Positions 25,951-34,294 of a stretch of DNA of 64,000 nt are shown in pieces. A program made the translations under genes and the position numbers. A model generated the notes under the pieces. The model did not search any database and was not told where the DNA came from. It was given only the letters and a program-made list of their open reading frames with translations. This DNA comes from CAILZL01 sp050248275 (GTDB lineage: Bacteria > Pseudomonadota > Gammaproteobacteria > Steroidobacterales > Steroidobacteraceae): contig JBFWSR010000008.1 of the NCBI GenBank assembly GCA_050248275.1, positions 71,298-135,297 of the forward strand. The letters run 5' to 3'. The stretch's first letter is position 1, and the number at the start of each line of letters is the position of its first letter.

Positions 25951-26478
25951 TTACGCAGGCTCAAACCACTTTAGTCGAGAAAGAGCATCAGACGACGCAT
26001 CACGCGCGGACGGTATAGATTTAATCAGATTCTTCATCTTTATTCTGGCGCGCGACGTCTCACTCCTTAACAAACCATCTCTTATCAACAAGGAATGATT
26101 CGCATTGTCACCAGATGGAACCGTGCTATGAATCCTCTCTAGTGAATCAAGACTTCGATTAGCCTCTGTTGAACAAATAAAGAATAGATGCATCGATTCA
26201 ATCTCATCAGGTAGCAGATGTCCGGTCTCCGCTATCATCGGAAGCCCCTTTTCTGTAAAGACAAGAACTATCCGATTCCCTGGAGACCAGGGCTTATCAC
26301 TCGAATTCTTAAGGTATTCGGTAGCGCAAAACTCGGCATGCTGCATCTCGAGCAATATGCCGCGAAGAAACGCTCGTGACCTGTGTGCCTGCTCTTGCCA
26401 CCGCAGAGCCACCCCGAGCACGACCGTGACTACGGCTGCTATGAGCGATGAGCTGAACACGTCCATCATGCTCATCAT
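25951..26478 (-). CDS. Membrane-anchored protein of unknown function
   Basis: The 175-residue product has one N-terminal membrane helix (SSSLIAAVVTVVLGVALRW) followed by a mostly helical cytosolic part with RSRAFLRGILLEMQHAEFCATEYL and a charged C terminus. CGGAG precedes the ATG. Its base composition is more AT-rich than its neighbours, and it sits between the REP pair and nrdJb, so it may have been acquired horizontally. No family was recognised. The helix-plus-coil layout resembles small membrane-tethered proteins seen in accessory regions, but that is only an analogy. Confidence 0.65.
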   Translation of the reverse strand: MMSMMDVFSSSLIAAVVTVVLGVALRWQEQAHRSRAFLRGILLEMQHAEFCATEYLKNSSDKPWSPGNRIVLVFTEKGLPMIAETGHLLPDEIESMHLFFICSTEANRSLDSLERIHSTVPSGDNANHSLLIRDGLLRSETSRARIKMKNLIKSIPSARDASSDALSRLKWFEPA

Positions 26479-26496
26479 GCTGCTCCGTACTTTACC

Positions 26497-27201
26497 TCAC
26501 CCGCACTTCGAATCCCCACAATTCAAACAAGTCATGCAGCCATCCATCATGATGACGGCAGTGGTGTTGCACTTGGCGCACATCTGCGCGCCTTCGGGGA
26601 ACAGGCTCTTGGCGAAGGCATCGGTCTGTTTGCTGCGGGCTTCGAATTCGGCTTTCTTTTCTTCGATGAGTTTCTTGCGATGCTCGTCCATTTCGGTTTT
26701 CTTGAGCAGGCCGATGAATTGCAGATGGCGCTCGATGACGTGGCCGAGTTCGGCAATGATGGAGGGCATGAAGCGGCCGCCGGTCTGCCAGTAGCCGCCG
26801 CGCGGATCGAACACGCCTTTCATTTCATCCACCAGGAAGGTGACGTCGCCGCCCTTGCGAAACACGGCGGAAATGATGCGCGTCAGCGCCACGATCCACT
26901 GGAAGTGATCGAGGTTCTTGGTGTTGATGAAGATCTCGAATGGACGACGCTGTTCATGCGGCGTGCCTTCGTTAAGGATCATGTCGTTGATGGTGACGTA
27001 CATGGCGTGATCCGACACCGGCGTTTTGATCTTGTAGGTGGAGCCGATCAGCATGTCGGGACGTTCGAGCTTTTCGTGCATCCAGATGACGTTGTCCTCC
27101 TGACGCACCGGCGCGGGAGCCGCTTTGGCTGCTGCAGCGGCGGCGAGGTCTTCCGGTTTTTCGACGCGGTATTTGGCGATCTTCTTGTCGATGGTGATCA
27201 T
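26497..27201 (-). CDS. nrdJb: Class II ribonucleotide reductase small C-terminal component NrdJb
   Basis: The 234 residues match the separate NrdJb polypeptide known from Pseudomonas (about 230). It has a TSCPD-like core (RRPFEIFINTKNLDHFQWIVALTRIISAVFRKGGD) and a C-terminal cysteine cluster: CAKC, then CMTCLNC, then CGDSKC at the very end. The last pair is expected to reduce the active-site disulfide of NrdJa after each turnover, and the earlier cysteines look like a zinc ribbon. It is the second gene after nrdJa, separated by 126 bases that hold two inverted copies of a repeat. Confidence 0.9.
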   Translation of the reverse strand: MITIDKKIAKYRVEKPEDLAAAAAAKAAPAPVRQEDNVIWMHEKLERPDMLIGSTYKIKTPVSDHAMYVTINDMILNEGTPHEQRRPFEIFINTKNLDHFQWIVALTRIISAVFRKGGDVTFLVDEMKGVFDPRGGYWQTGGRFMPSIIAELGHVIERHLQFIGLLKKTEMDEHRKKLIEEKKAEFEARSKQTDAFAKSLFPEGAQMCAKCNTTAVIMMDGCMTCLNCGDSKCG

Positions 27202-27213
27202 ATTTTTCTCAAC

Positions 27214-27313
27214 TCCGTTCGTCCTGATCCCGAGCCTGCCGAGGGATCGAAGAACGCCCGATAAAATTCAGGATTTCAGAAGTTCACCCTTCGACAGGCT
27301 CAGGGCGAACGGA
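27214..27313. repeat. Pair of inverted extragenic repeats inside the nrdJ operon
   Basis: Copy 1 (27214-27256) starts TCCGTTCGTCCTGATCCCGA and copy 2 (27282-27313) is its degenerate reverse complement, ending CAGGGCGAACGGA. The core CCGTTCGCCCTGAGCCTGTC is a type of dispersed palindromic repeat I have met in many environmental proteobacteria. The pair can fold into a long hairpin between the two reductase genes, which could set their relative mRNA stability. Confidence 0.6.
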
Positions 27314-27327
27314 CATGGACGATGCGA

Positions 27328-29469
27328 CTAGAACTTGCCGTAATAGCCTTCTTTCAAGGCATCGAACAAGTTGGCGGCGGTGTGTTTTTCGCCGTCATAC
27401 ATTACTTCTTCGTCGCCCTTGACTTTCACTTCGCTGCCGTCTTCCAGCGTGAACACATAGGTGGTGTTCTTCAGGTCCTGCTCTTTCACTAGCACGCCCT
27501 GGAAGGCTTCGGGGTTGAAGCGGAAAGTGGTGCAGCCTTTCAGTCCCTGTTCGTAGGCGTAGCGATAGATGTCCTTGAAGTCGTCGTACTTGTAATCCGT
27601 AGGCACGTTGGCCGTCTTGGAAATGGACGAGTCCACCCACAACTGCGACGCGGCCTGGATATCGACGTGCTCCCTGGGCGTGATGTCATCGGCAGTGATG
27701 AAGTAATCCGGCAATTTTTCGCCCGGCACGCTGGAACCCGGCATGGCATTGGCATTGACCAGTTCGCGATAGGCCAGCAGTTCAAAGGAAAACACGTCGA
27801 TCTTTTCCTTGGACTTTTTCCCCTCACGAATGACATTACGAAAATAGTGATGCGCAAACGAAGGCTCGATGCCGTTGGAGGCATTGTTGGCCAGCGACAG
27901 CGAGATGGTGCCGGTGGGCGCAATCGAGCTGTGATGGGTGAACCGTCCGCCGACTTCAGCGAGTTCATCCACCAGTTCGGGCGCCGCTTCAGCAACGCGC
28001 TGCATGTAGCGGCTGTAACGCGCATGCAGCACGCGGCCGGTGATTTGCTGGCCGACACGCCAGCCATCGCGCACCATCTCAGGACGCTTGCGCAGCATTT
28101 CCTTGGTGACTTCGAAGTCTTCCTGCATGATCGGCGCGGGGCCTTTTTCGCGGGCCAGTTCCAGTGCGGCTTCCCAGCCAGCCAGGGCCATTTCGCGTGA
28201 CACGTTCTGCGTGAACGCCACTGACTTCTTCGAGCCATATTTCATGCACAGCATGGTGATGGTCGAACCCAGGCCCAGGAAGCCCATGCCGTGACGGCGC
28301 TTGCGCAGGATTTCGTCGCGCTGGCCGCCCAAGGGCAGGCCGTTGATCTCGACCACGTTATCCAGCATACGGGTGAAGACCTTGACGACCTTGCGGTATT
28401 CCTCCCAGTCGAAGCGCGCTTCATCGGTGAACGGGTCGAGCACGAACTTGGTGAGATTGAGCGAGCCCAGCAGGCAGGAGCCATAGGGCGGCAGCGGTTG
28501 TTCGCCGCAGGGGTTGGTGGCGCGAATGTTTTCGCACCACCAGTTGTTGTTCATTTCGTTGACGCGGTCGATCAGCACGAAGCCGGGTTCGGCGAAGTCG
28601 TAGGTGGACGTCATGATGATGTCCCACAGCCGCTTGGCCGGCACGGTCTTGTAGATGCGGCAGCACACCAGGCCGGAATCGTTGCTCACATAGCCTTCGG
28701 TCACCGGCCATTCGCGCCAGATGAACTGGGATTCGTCGCTGAAATCCAGGCCTTCGGCTTCTTTCAGCGACACCGGGAAAGCCAGCTTCCAGTCGGCTTC
28801 TTTCTTGACGGCCTGCATGAATTCGTCGGTGATCAGCAGCGACAGGTTGAACTGGCGCAGCCGGCCGGCCTCGCGCTTGGCGCGCACGAAATCCACCACA
28901 TCGGGATGACCGACATCGAAGGTGCCCATCTGCGCGCCACGGCGACCGCCCGCCGACGACACGGTGAAGCACATCTTGTCGTAGATATCCATGAACGACA
29001 GCGGCCCCGAGGTATGGGCGCCGGCGCCGGACACATAGGCGCCCCTGGGGCGCAGCGTGGAGAATTCATAGCCGATGCCGCAACCGGCCTTCAGCGTGAG
29101 GCCGGCTTCATGCACCTTGTTGAGGATGTCGTCCATCGAGTCGAGGATGGTGCCCGACACGGTGCAGTTGATGGTGGAAGTGGCGGGCTTGTGTTCCTGC
29201 GCGCCGGCGTTGGACATGATGCGCCCGGCCGGAATACATCCCTTGCGCAGCGCCCAGACGAATTGTTCGTACCACTGCTCACGGACTTCGGGCAGCTCGA
29301 CATCGGCCAGTGCGCGCGCCACGCGACGGTAGGTATCGTCCATGGATTGATCCACGGCCGAACCGTCTTTGGCAGTCAGCCGGTATTTCTTGTCCCAGAT
29401 ATCCAGCGAGGCTTCCTGGAACGGAATGGTGTTGACGTCCATAGGCTCCAGCTTGATGGCGGTTTTCAT
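27328..29469 (-). CDS. nrdJa: Adenosylcobalamin-dependent ribonucleotide reductase, large component NrdJa
   Basis: From the ATG at 29469 the enzyme has 713 residues. It shows AGRIMSNAG, LKAGCGIGYEFSTLRPRG, the substrate loop SSAGGRRGAQMGTFDVGHPD, the active-site segment ENIRATNPCGEQPLPPYGSC, and GLKGCTTFRFNPEAFQG near the end. It lacks the C-terminal zinc and cysteine tail, which is on the separate nrdJb downstream. It converts ribonucleotides to deoxyribonucleotides using B12, with or without oxygen. The frame extends 35 codons further upstream without family resemblance, so the internal ATG is chosen. Confidence 0.94.
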   Translation of the reverse strand: MKTAIKLEPMDVNTIPFQEASLDIWDKKYRLTAKDGSAVDQSMDDTYRRVARALADVELPEVREQWYEQFVWALRKGCIPAGRIMSNAGAQEHKPATSTINCTVSGTILDSMDDILNKVHEAGLTLKAGCGIGYEFSTLRPRGAYVSGAGAHTSGPLSFMDIYDKMCFTVSSAGGRRGAQMGTFDVGHPDVVDFVRAKREAGRLRQFNLSLLITDEFMQAVKKEADWKLAFPVSLKEAEGLDFSDESQFIWREWPVTEGYVSNDSGLVCCRIYKTVPAKRLWDIIMTSTYDFAEPGFVLIDRVNEMNNNWWCENIRATNPCGEQPLPPYGSCLLGSLNLTKFVLDPFTDEARFDWEEYRKVVKVFTRMLDNVVEINGLPLGGQRDEILRKRRHGMGFLGLGSTITMLCMKYGSKKSVAFTQNVSREMALAGWEAALELAREKGPAPIMQEDFEVTKEMLRKRPEMVRDGWRVGQQITGRVLHARYSRYMQRVAEAAPELVDELAEVGGRFTHHSSIAPTGTISLSLANNASNGIEPSFAHHYFRNVIREGKKSKEKIDVFSFELLAYRELVNANAMPGSSVPGEKLPDYFITADDITPREHVDIQAASQLWVDSSISKTANVPTDYKYDDFKDIYRYAYEQGLKGCTTFRFNPEAFQGVLVKEQDLKNTTYVFTLEDGSEVKVKGDEEVMYDGEKHTAANLFDALKEGYYGKF

Positions 29470-29652
29470 CTTGATATTCGTTCCGAGTGAATTCCCAACA
29501 GAGGGTTCAAGGCTGGTGCGGTGCTCCGGGCAAAACACCAGCCTTGATATCGATACCGCGCGTTCCACGTGCAATCAGCGTGGGCGCGCTCCCCTGACGT
29601 TCTCTTGTTGGTGCAATGCCATTTTGAATTACTTGTTCGGCACCGGTCCCAC

Positions 29653-29668
29653 ACACAAGATGTTGTGT
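29653..29668. promoter_or_regulatory. NrdR box 1
   Basis: ACACAAGATGTTGTGT fits the NrdR consensus, a 16-bp palindrome with ACAC/GTGT ends and an A/T-rich middle. It lies just downstream of a candidate nrdJa -10 (29678-29683), where bound NrdR would block transcription. Confidence 0.7.
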
Positions 29669-29677
29669 CAGGCGGTA

Positions 29678-29707
29678 AGCCTATGCCGACACTGTGAACT
29701 CCGTCAA
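29678..29707 (-). promoter_or_regulatory. Candidate sigma-70 promoter of nrdJa
   Basis: On the minus strand TTGACG (29702-29707) and TAGGCT (29678-29683) are 18 bases apart. The -35 is a five-of-six match and the -10 is weaker. The predicted transcription start falls at the edge of NrdR box 1, which strengthens the call. Confidence 0.45.
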
Positions 29708-29828
29708 GAGTTGCAATTGAACAAAACACATGTGACTAAATCTTTTAAATTCAATAATATAATGAATCTTACGCGCAATTTGTCCGGATAAAAATGTTCC
29801 GGTTGACAGTCAATGCCGGTCACGGCAG

Positions 29829-29844
29829 ACACAAGATGTTGTGT
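29829..29844. promoter_or_regulatory. NrdR box 2
   Basis: This is an exact second copy of ACACAAGATGTTGTGT, extended to an 18-bp palindrome by flanking G and C. It is 176 bases from box 1, much further than the usual spacing of paired NrdR boxes, and about 210 bases from the divergent protease gene. Confidence 0.65.
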
Positions 29845-30054
29845 CTCCTTTCACACCCTGCCAACAGCTCGCCCACCGTTTATTCACAGGCAGCACACAG
29901 ACTGATCCACAGCCCGGAAACTCATCATTCACATCGCGTCGCAGCCATGTTGAGAATTAAATGTCTGTAACCCTGTGCAATCACACGCAAAGCTGCGACT
30001 AGAATCCTCGTCAGTACCGGATTCAACCCAAGACTCAAGCATCGAGGTTAACTC

Positions 30055-31422
30055 ATGAATCTCCGCACCTCCCGTCTGGCCGGCCTCGCAGCCAGTCTGC
30101 TCCTAGCCGGCAGCGCCGCCTTCGCGCAGTTGCCTGCCAAAGTGAGCGACACGCCATTGCCTTCACTGGCGCCCATCATCAAACGCGCTTCGCCCGCCGT
30201 GGTGGGGATTGCGGTGGAAGGCACGGTTCAACAGCAAACCAATCCGCTGATGCAGGATCCGTTCTTCCGGCGCTTTTTCGACATCCCGGATACGCCGCAG
30301 GAGCGGCAATTCCAGGCATCGGGCTCGGGTGTGATCGTCGACGCCCAACAGGGCTACATCATCACCAATGCCCATGTGGTGGCCAACGCCAAGGAAATCA
30401 CGGTCACCCTGCTCGACAACCGCAAGCTCAAAGCCACGGTGAAAGGCAGCGATACCGGCTCGGACATCGCCGTGTTGCAGGTCAAGGCCAACAATCTCAC
30501 GGCCATCACCATGGCGGACTCAAGCAAGATTCAGGTAGGCGATTTCGTCATCGCCATCGGCAATCCGTTCGGTCTGGAACACACCGTCACTTCGGGCATC
30601 GTCAGCGCCTTGGGACGCGCGCCCGGCATCAGTCAGGATGGCTATGAGGATCTGATCCAGACCGACGCCTCCATCAATCCCGGCAACTCCGGCGGGGCGC
30701 TGCTGGATCTGAACGGGCAACTGGTGGGCATCAATTCGGCCATTTATTCCAGCAGCGGCGGCAACATCGGCATCGGCTTCGCCATTCCGACCAACATGGC
30801 CCGGGCGGTGATGGATCAGCTCATCAAGTATGGCAAGGTACAGCGCGGCCTGCTGGGCGTAACCATGCAAACCCTGGGTTCGGAGGTGGCTGGCAGCATA
30901 GGCGCCGACGGCGTCGAAGGCGCACTGGTATCGGAAGTCACCGAAGGCTCGGCAGCCGAAAAAGCCGGCATCAAGCCCGGCGACATCATCACCAGCATCA
31001 ATGGCAAAAACACCCGGACGGGCGCGGCGCTGCGCGCCGCGATCGGTGTACTGCGGGTGGGCGACAAGGTGGAAGTCGGCTTGATCCGCGATGGCAAACC
31101 ACGCAAGGTGACCGCCGTACTCGGCGAGAGCGGCGAGGGTACGCAAGCCTCAACCCAGGGTCCGGGTAATGCCGGTGGCCTGCATCCCGGCCTGAACGGC
31201 GCCGAGTTCGCCAACAACAACGGCGAAGGCGTGCTGGTTGCGGCGGTTGCCAATAACAGCAATGCCGCACAGAACGGCCTGCGTCGCAATGATGTGATCG
31301 TTGCGGTCGGCCGTACACAGGTAAACAGCGTGAAGGAACTGCGCGAGGCGGTAAAAGACGCCAACTCCTTCCTGCTCACCATCCAGCGCGGCAACCGCAC
31401 GCTGGTGGCGGTGATCCGGTAA
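30055..31422 (+). CDS. DegP/MucD-type periplasmic serine endopeptidase
   Basis: The 455-residue protein starts with a Sec signal cleaved after SAAFA, near residue 24. The trypsin-like domain has H107 (TNAHVV), D137 (GSDIAVL) and S212 (NPGNSGGAL). Two PDZ domains follow, at about 270-360 (RGLLGVTMQ, AAEKAGIKPGDIITSING) and 385-455. This is the DegQ/MucD form of the HtrA family, a periplasmic protease and chaperone that degrades misfolded envelope proteins. The stop codon directly abuts the stop of the convergent aminopeptidase gene, with no intervening bases. Confidence 0.94.
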   Translation: MNLRTSRLAGLAASLLLAGSAAFAQLPAKVSDTPLPSLAPIIKRASPAVVGIAVEGTVQQQTNPLMQDPFFRRFFDIPDTPQERQFQASGSGVIVDAQQGYIITNAHVVANAKEITVTLLDNRKLKATVKGSDTGSDIAVLQVKANNLTAITMADSSKIQVGDFVIAIGNPFGLEHTVTSGIVSALGRAPGISQDGYEDLIQTDASINPGNSGGALLDLNGQLVGINSAIYSSSGGNIGIGFAIPTNMARAVMDQLIKYGKVQRGLLGVTMQTLGSEVAGSIGADGVEGALVSEVTEGSAAEKAGIKPGDIITSINGKNTRTGAALRAAIGVLRVGDKVEVGLIRDGKPRKVTAVLGESGEGTQASTQGPGNAGGLHPGLNGAEFANNNGEGVLVAAVANNSNAAQNGLRRNDVIVAVGRTQVNSVKELREAVKDANSFLLTIQRGNRTLVAVIR

Positions 31423-32451
31423 TCACCGACAAAGTTGTTGCTGGCGCGTCGTCCGGTCGCGGCGCGCCAGCTGTTTGACCTGGACATAAAAGCGCGGCAA
31501 ATCCTCCTCCACGCTGGACAGCAGACGCATAAAGCCCGGTACACAGCGCTGATAAGTGGCGATGGCCACGAAATCCGCATTACTCAGCGCCCGGTCAAAC
31601 CATGCGTCGTAGCCGTTGTATCCCTGCCAGCTTGCCTTGAGCCGGCTGTATTCAAACTTGAGTTCGCCCAGACGCTGCTGTTTGCCGGCCATCAGTTCCT
31701 GCGCATTCAACCCGCTGGCATACCAGCCACGCAGGCGTTCGCGAGTACGCAACAGCAGCTCATAAAATTGCGTTGCACGCTGTTGCTGCGCTTGCCAGCG
31801 CCGCCAGTCATCGGGACGATTCTGCGTCGCCAGCCAGCGCTTGAGCCCCACTTCCGCCACCACCGTGGCGAAGGCTTCGTTGAACGCCGAGTCATCGCTG
31901 ACATACACCACCTGATGCGCCAACTCATGAAACAGCGTGGCCGCCACCTGCGCATCGCTCCAGTTCAGCATGCTGCTCAACACCGGATCGGCAAAGTGCC
32001 CCAGCGTGGAATAGGCTGGCGCGCCACTGACACTGGCGTCATAGCCGTGCGCCCGCAACCGCAAGGCATAACGTTCGGCGGCGGCTTCGCTGAAATAACC
32101 GCGATACACCACGCAGCCCGCCACCGGGAAACACCATTGTCTGGGTTCGACGGAAAAAGCCGGTGCGGCAAACACATTCCAGGTGACATAGCGCTGTTTG
32201 AGCTGTACATAGCCGGTATAGCTGCGATTGTCCGGCAACCCCAACTGCTGCGAAGCAAAGATGCGCACTGCCTGCACGTATCCAAGGCGCTGGCGCAAGG
32301 CAGGCTCGGTATCCGGTCTGGCCAGCACCTCTGCGATGGGTTCACGCCTGGCCAGCAGACTCATCTGTCCCTGCGCCGCCTGCAGGTAGTAACACCCCGT
32401 CAATGGCAGCCACAGCAAACCGAGCAGTAAATAATTGCACCTGCGATTCAT
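31423..32451 (-). CDS. Predicted zinc aminopeptidase lipoprotein (COG4324-type)
   Basis: The 342-residue protein has a signal peptide with the lipobox LPLTGC, so it is lipidated near residue 20. The metal site is LFHELAHQVVYVSDDSAFNEAFATVVAE, an HExxH with a downstream glutamate about 20 residues later. An amphipathic, Arg- and Gln-rich helix follows. This matches the family annotated as predicted aminopeptidases, which is poorly studied. It is convergent with the DegP-type protease and divergent from cca. Envelope peptide turnover is a reasonable but untested role. Confidence 0.83.
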   Translation of the reverse strand: MNRRCNYLLLGLLWLPLTGCYYLQAAQGQMSLLARREPIAEVLARPDTEPALRQRLGYVQAVRIFASQQLGLPDNRSYTGYVQLKQRYVTWNVFAAPAFSVEPRQWCFPVAGCVVYRGYFSEAAAERYALRLRAHGYDASVSGAPAYSTLGHFADPVLSSMLNWSDAQVAATLFHELAHQVVYVSDDSAFNEAFATVVAEVGLKRWLATQNRPDDWRRWQAQQQRATQFYELLLRTRERLRGWYASGLNAQELMAGKQQRLGELKFEYSRLKASWQGYNGYDAWFDRALSNADFVAIATYQRCVPGFMRLLSSVEEDLPRFYVQVKQLARRDRTTRQQQLCR

Positions 32452-32489
32452 CAGCGCATGCCCTGGAATGACTCGGCTACTATAAAAGC

Positions 32490-33728
32490 ATGAAAACCTA
32501 TCTCGTCGGCGGCGCAGTGCGCGATGCGCTGCTGAATTTGCCCGTCAAGGAACGTGATTGGGTGGTGGTCGGCGCTATGCCCGAGACTCTGCTGGCGCAG
32601 GGCTATCAGGCCGTGGGCCGCGATTTTCCGGTGTTTTTGCATCCGCAAACCCATGAGGAATATGCGCTGGCGCGCACCGAACGCAAAACCGGCGTCGGCT
32701 ATCGCGGCTTTGCCACCTGGTCTTCACCCGATGTCACGCTGGAACAGGATCTGCTGCGCCGTGACCTGACCATCAACGCCATGGCCCAGGACACCGACAG
32801 CGGCGAACTGATCGATCCTTATGACGGCCGCAAGGATTTGCAGGCGCGGTTGCTGCGGCATGTTTCGCCGGCGTTCGTGGAAGATCCATTGCGCGTGCTG
32901 CGCGTTGCGCGTTTTGCCGCGCGCTTTGCGCCGCTGGGCTTCGCCGTCGCCGATACGACACTGCAATTGATGCAGCAGATCAGCGCCAGCGGCGAGCTGA
33001 GCACGCTCACTCCCGAGCGCGTATGGCGTGAAACACAACTGGCGCTGAGCACCGCTGCGCCCCAAGTTTATTTCCGCGTGCTGCGCGACTGCGGCGCGCT
33101 CAAGGCAATCCTGCCGGAGCTCGATGCACTGTTTGGCGTGCCGCAACCGGAACAATGGCATCCCGAGGTCGATACCGGCATTCACATGCTGATGGTTCTC
33201 GAACAGGCCGCACGGCTTGGCGCAGACCCGGTGATGCGCTTCGGCGCACTCATGCACGACCTGGGCAAAGGCGCCACGCCCAAAGACATGCTGCCCCGGC
33301 ATATCGGTCACGAAGTGCGCGGCATACCACTGGTCGAAGCGGTATGCGCCCGCTGGCGGGTGCCCAATGAATATCGCGACCTGGCGCTGCTGTGCGCTGC
33401 ACAGCACGGCAAGCTGCATGCGGTATTCGAGATGCGTAGCAGTACGCTGCTGGAGTTTCTGGAAAAACTCGACGCCCTGCGCAGGCCGGAACGCTTCAGG
33501 CAATTTCTGCTGGCCTGCGAGGCCGATGCGCGCGGTCGTACCGGTTTTGCAGACCGTGCTTATCCGCAAGCCGGGTTTCTACTGCAGGCGCGTGAGTTGA
33601 TGGCCAGCATCAAACCCAGCACTGAGATGACTGCCGGCAAAACCGGCGTACAGATTGCCGAGGCATTGCGACGCGCGCGCATTGCGGCACTTGAAAAGTT
33701 GCCGCGCCCGGCACACGCAACGCGCTAG
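32490..33728 (+). CDS. cca: Multifunctional CCA-adding tRNA nucleotidyltransferase
   Basis: The 412 residues begin MKTYLVGGAVRDALLNLPVKERDWVVVG, the class II nucleotidyltransferase GGxVRD motif with the following D-W pair. RRDLTINAMA and EDPLRVLRVARFAARF follow. An HD phosphohydrolase domain starts near 215 (FGALMHDLGKGATP, H...HE). The enzyme repairs the 3'-CCA of tRNAs; the HD domain gives phosphatase and phosphodiesterase activity, as in the gammaproteobacterial long form. The start directly follows a short intergenic gap opposite the aminopeptidase gene. Confidence 0.96.
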   Translation: MKTYLVGGAVRDALLNLPVKERDWVVVGAMPETLLAQGYQAVGRDFPVFLHPQTHEEYALARTERKTGVGYRGFATWSSPDVTLEQDLLRRDLTINAMAQDTDSGELIDPYDGRKDLQARLLRHVSPAFVEDPLRVLRVARFAARFAPLGFAVADTTLQLMQQISASGELSTLTPERVWRETQLALSTAAPQVYFRVLRDCGALKAILPELDALFGVPQPEQWHPEVDTGIHMLMVLEQAARLGADPVMRFGALMHDLGKGATPKDMLPRHIGHEVRGIPLVEAVCARWRVPNEYRDLALLCAAQHGKLHAVFEMRSSTLLEFLEKLDALRRPERFRQFLLACEADARGRTGFADRAYPQAGFLLQARELMASIKPSTEMTAGKTGVQIAEALRRARIAALEKLPRPAHATR

Positions 33729-33775
33729 GCCAAGGGCATATTACTTGGTGCCCATGCAGCCAACTCTCCGATTAG

Positions 33776-33916
33776 CTACTGGATCTCGCCGACCTCAACC
33801 ACTCCCACCACTCGTTCCGAGCTTGGAATCATTAGTCGCACAGTTGCCCAGATGGCCATTCCCGTCATTAGCGTCGCTATGGCAAGGCCGGTCAAGGTTT
33901 TCACGTTAAGTGTCAT
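33776..33916 (-). CDS. Small single-pass membrane protein (46 residues)
   Basis: The ATG at 33916 is preceded by GAGGACGATGCC, a good ribosome-binding site at the right distance. The 46-residue peptide begins MTLNVKTLTG, has one hydrophobic helix (LAIATLMTGMAIWATVRLMI) and a short acidic C terminus rich in Val and Glu. The topology suggests an inner membrane anchor with the tail outside, or an uncleaved signal. It is the only convincing frame between cca and the MidA-type gene. No family was recognised. Confidence 0.6.
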   Translation of the reverse strand: MTLNVKTLTGLAIATLMTGMAIWATVRLMIPSSERVVGVVEVGEIQ

Positions 33917-34294
33917 GGCATCGTCCTCGTGTGAATGAGTTCACAATTGCCAACATCACTATCGCCAAATACTAAAGCCGTCGGGGTTTAGCCGATAACA
34001 ATGTTTCGATGCCACGATATCGTCACCCGGAATCCGGGATGTGCCAAAGTTCTCAATTGCACGCCCAATGCACATATGACGTGCAAAATTGCGAAGTATT
34101 CATGCTTGCCATCAGCTTATGTCGCACGCACCAGAAAACCTGTGCGCTCAACAGGTCTGCTTGAAAAATAAACAGCGGATTCCAGACACAACACCCAAAT
34201 CCACCACCATTCACTGCGAGTCAAGGGTCACAAGCCAACGAGACTTTAAAAAAACACGTAATGATCCTGCTGCCGTCACTTGATGCAAGCCCAG
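33917..34294. other. Gene-free stretch with a sigma-28-like promoter and hairpins
   Basis: No convincing open frame is seen here. The region holds a plus-strand motif resembling a FliA promoter (33973-33998), then a CCCGG-aat-CCGGG hairpin (34026-34038), a 7-bp hairpin TTGCACG/CGTGCAA (34057-34086) and an ACCTGT/ACAGGT hairpin near 34138-34156. A small non-coding RNA is possible but there is no clear terminator. Confidence 0.5.
33973..33998 (+). promoter_or_regulatory. Sigma-28 (FliA)-like promoter motif
   Basis: TAAAG (33973-33977), 13 bases, then GCCGATAA (33991-33998). The FliA consensus is TAAAG(TTT) followed by GCCGATAA about 14 bases later, so both boxes match exactly and the spacer is one base short. 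It points away from the 46-residue gene into the gene-free stretch. No flagellar gene is in the window. Confidence 0.45.

Larger units (their letters stand above)
29470..30054. other. Regulatory intergenic region between nrdJa and the DegP-type gene
   Basis: The 585 gene-free bases between divergent genes hold the two NrdR-like boxes and a candidate nrdJa promoter, reported separately, plus an AT-rich stretch near 29740-29770. No open frame with a convincing ribosome-binding site was seen. A TAGAAT hexamer about 50 bases before the protease start may be its -10 element, but no good -35 was found. Confidence 0.6.

Noticed and set aside
28291..29490. A 399-codon plus-strand frame over nrdJa
   Set aside because: The minus strand encodes an unmistakable class II reductase; the plus frame has no ribosome-binding site or homology pattern.
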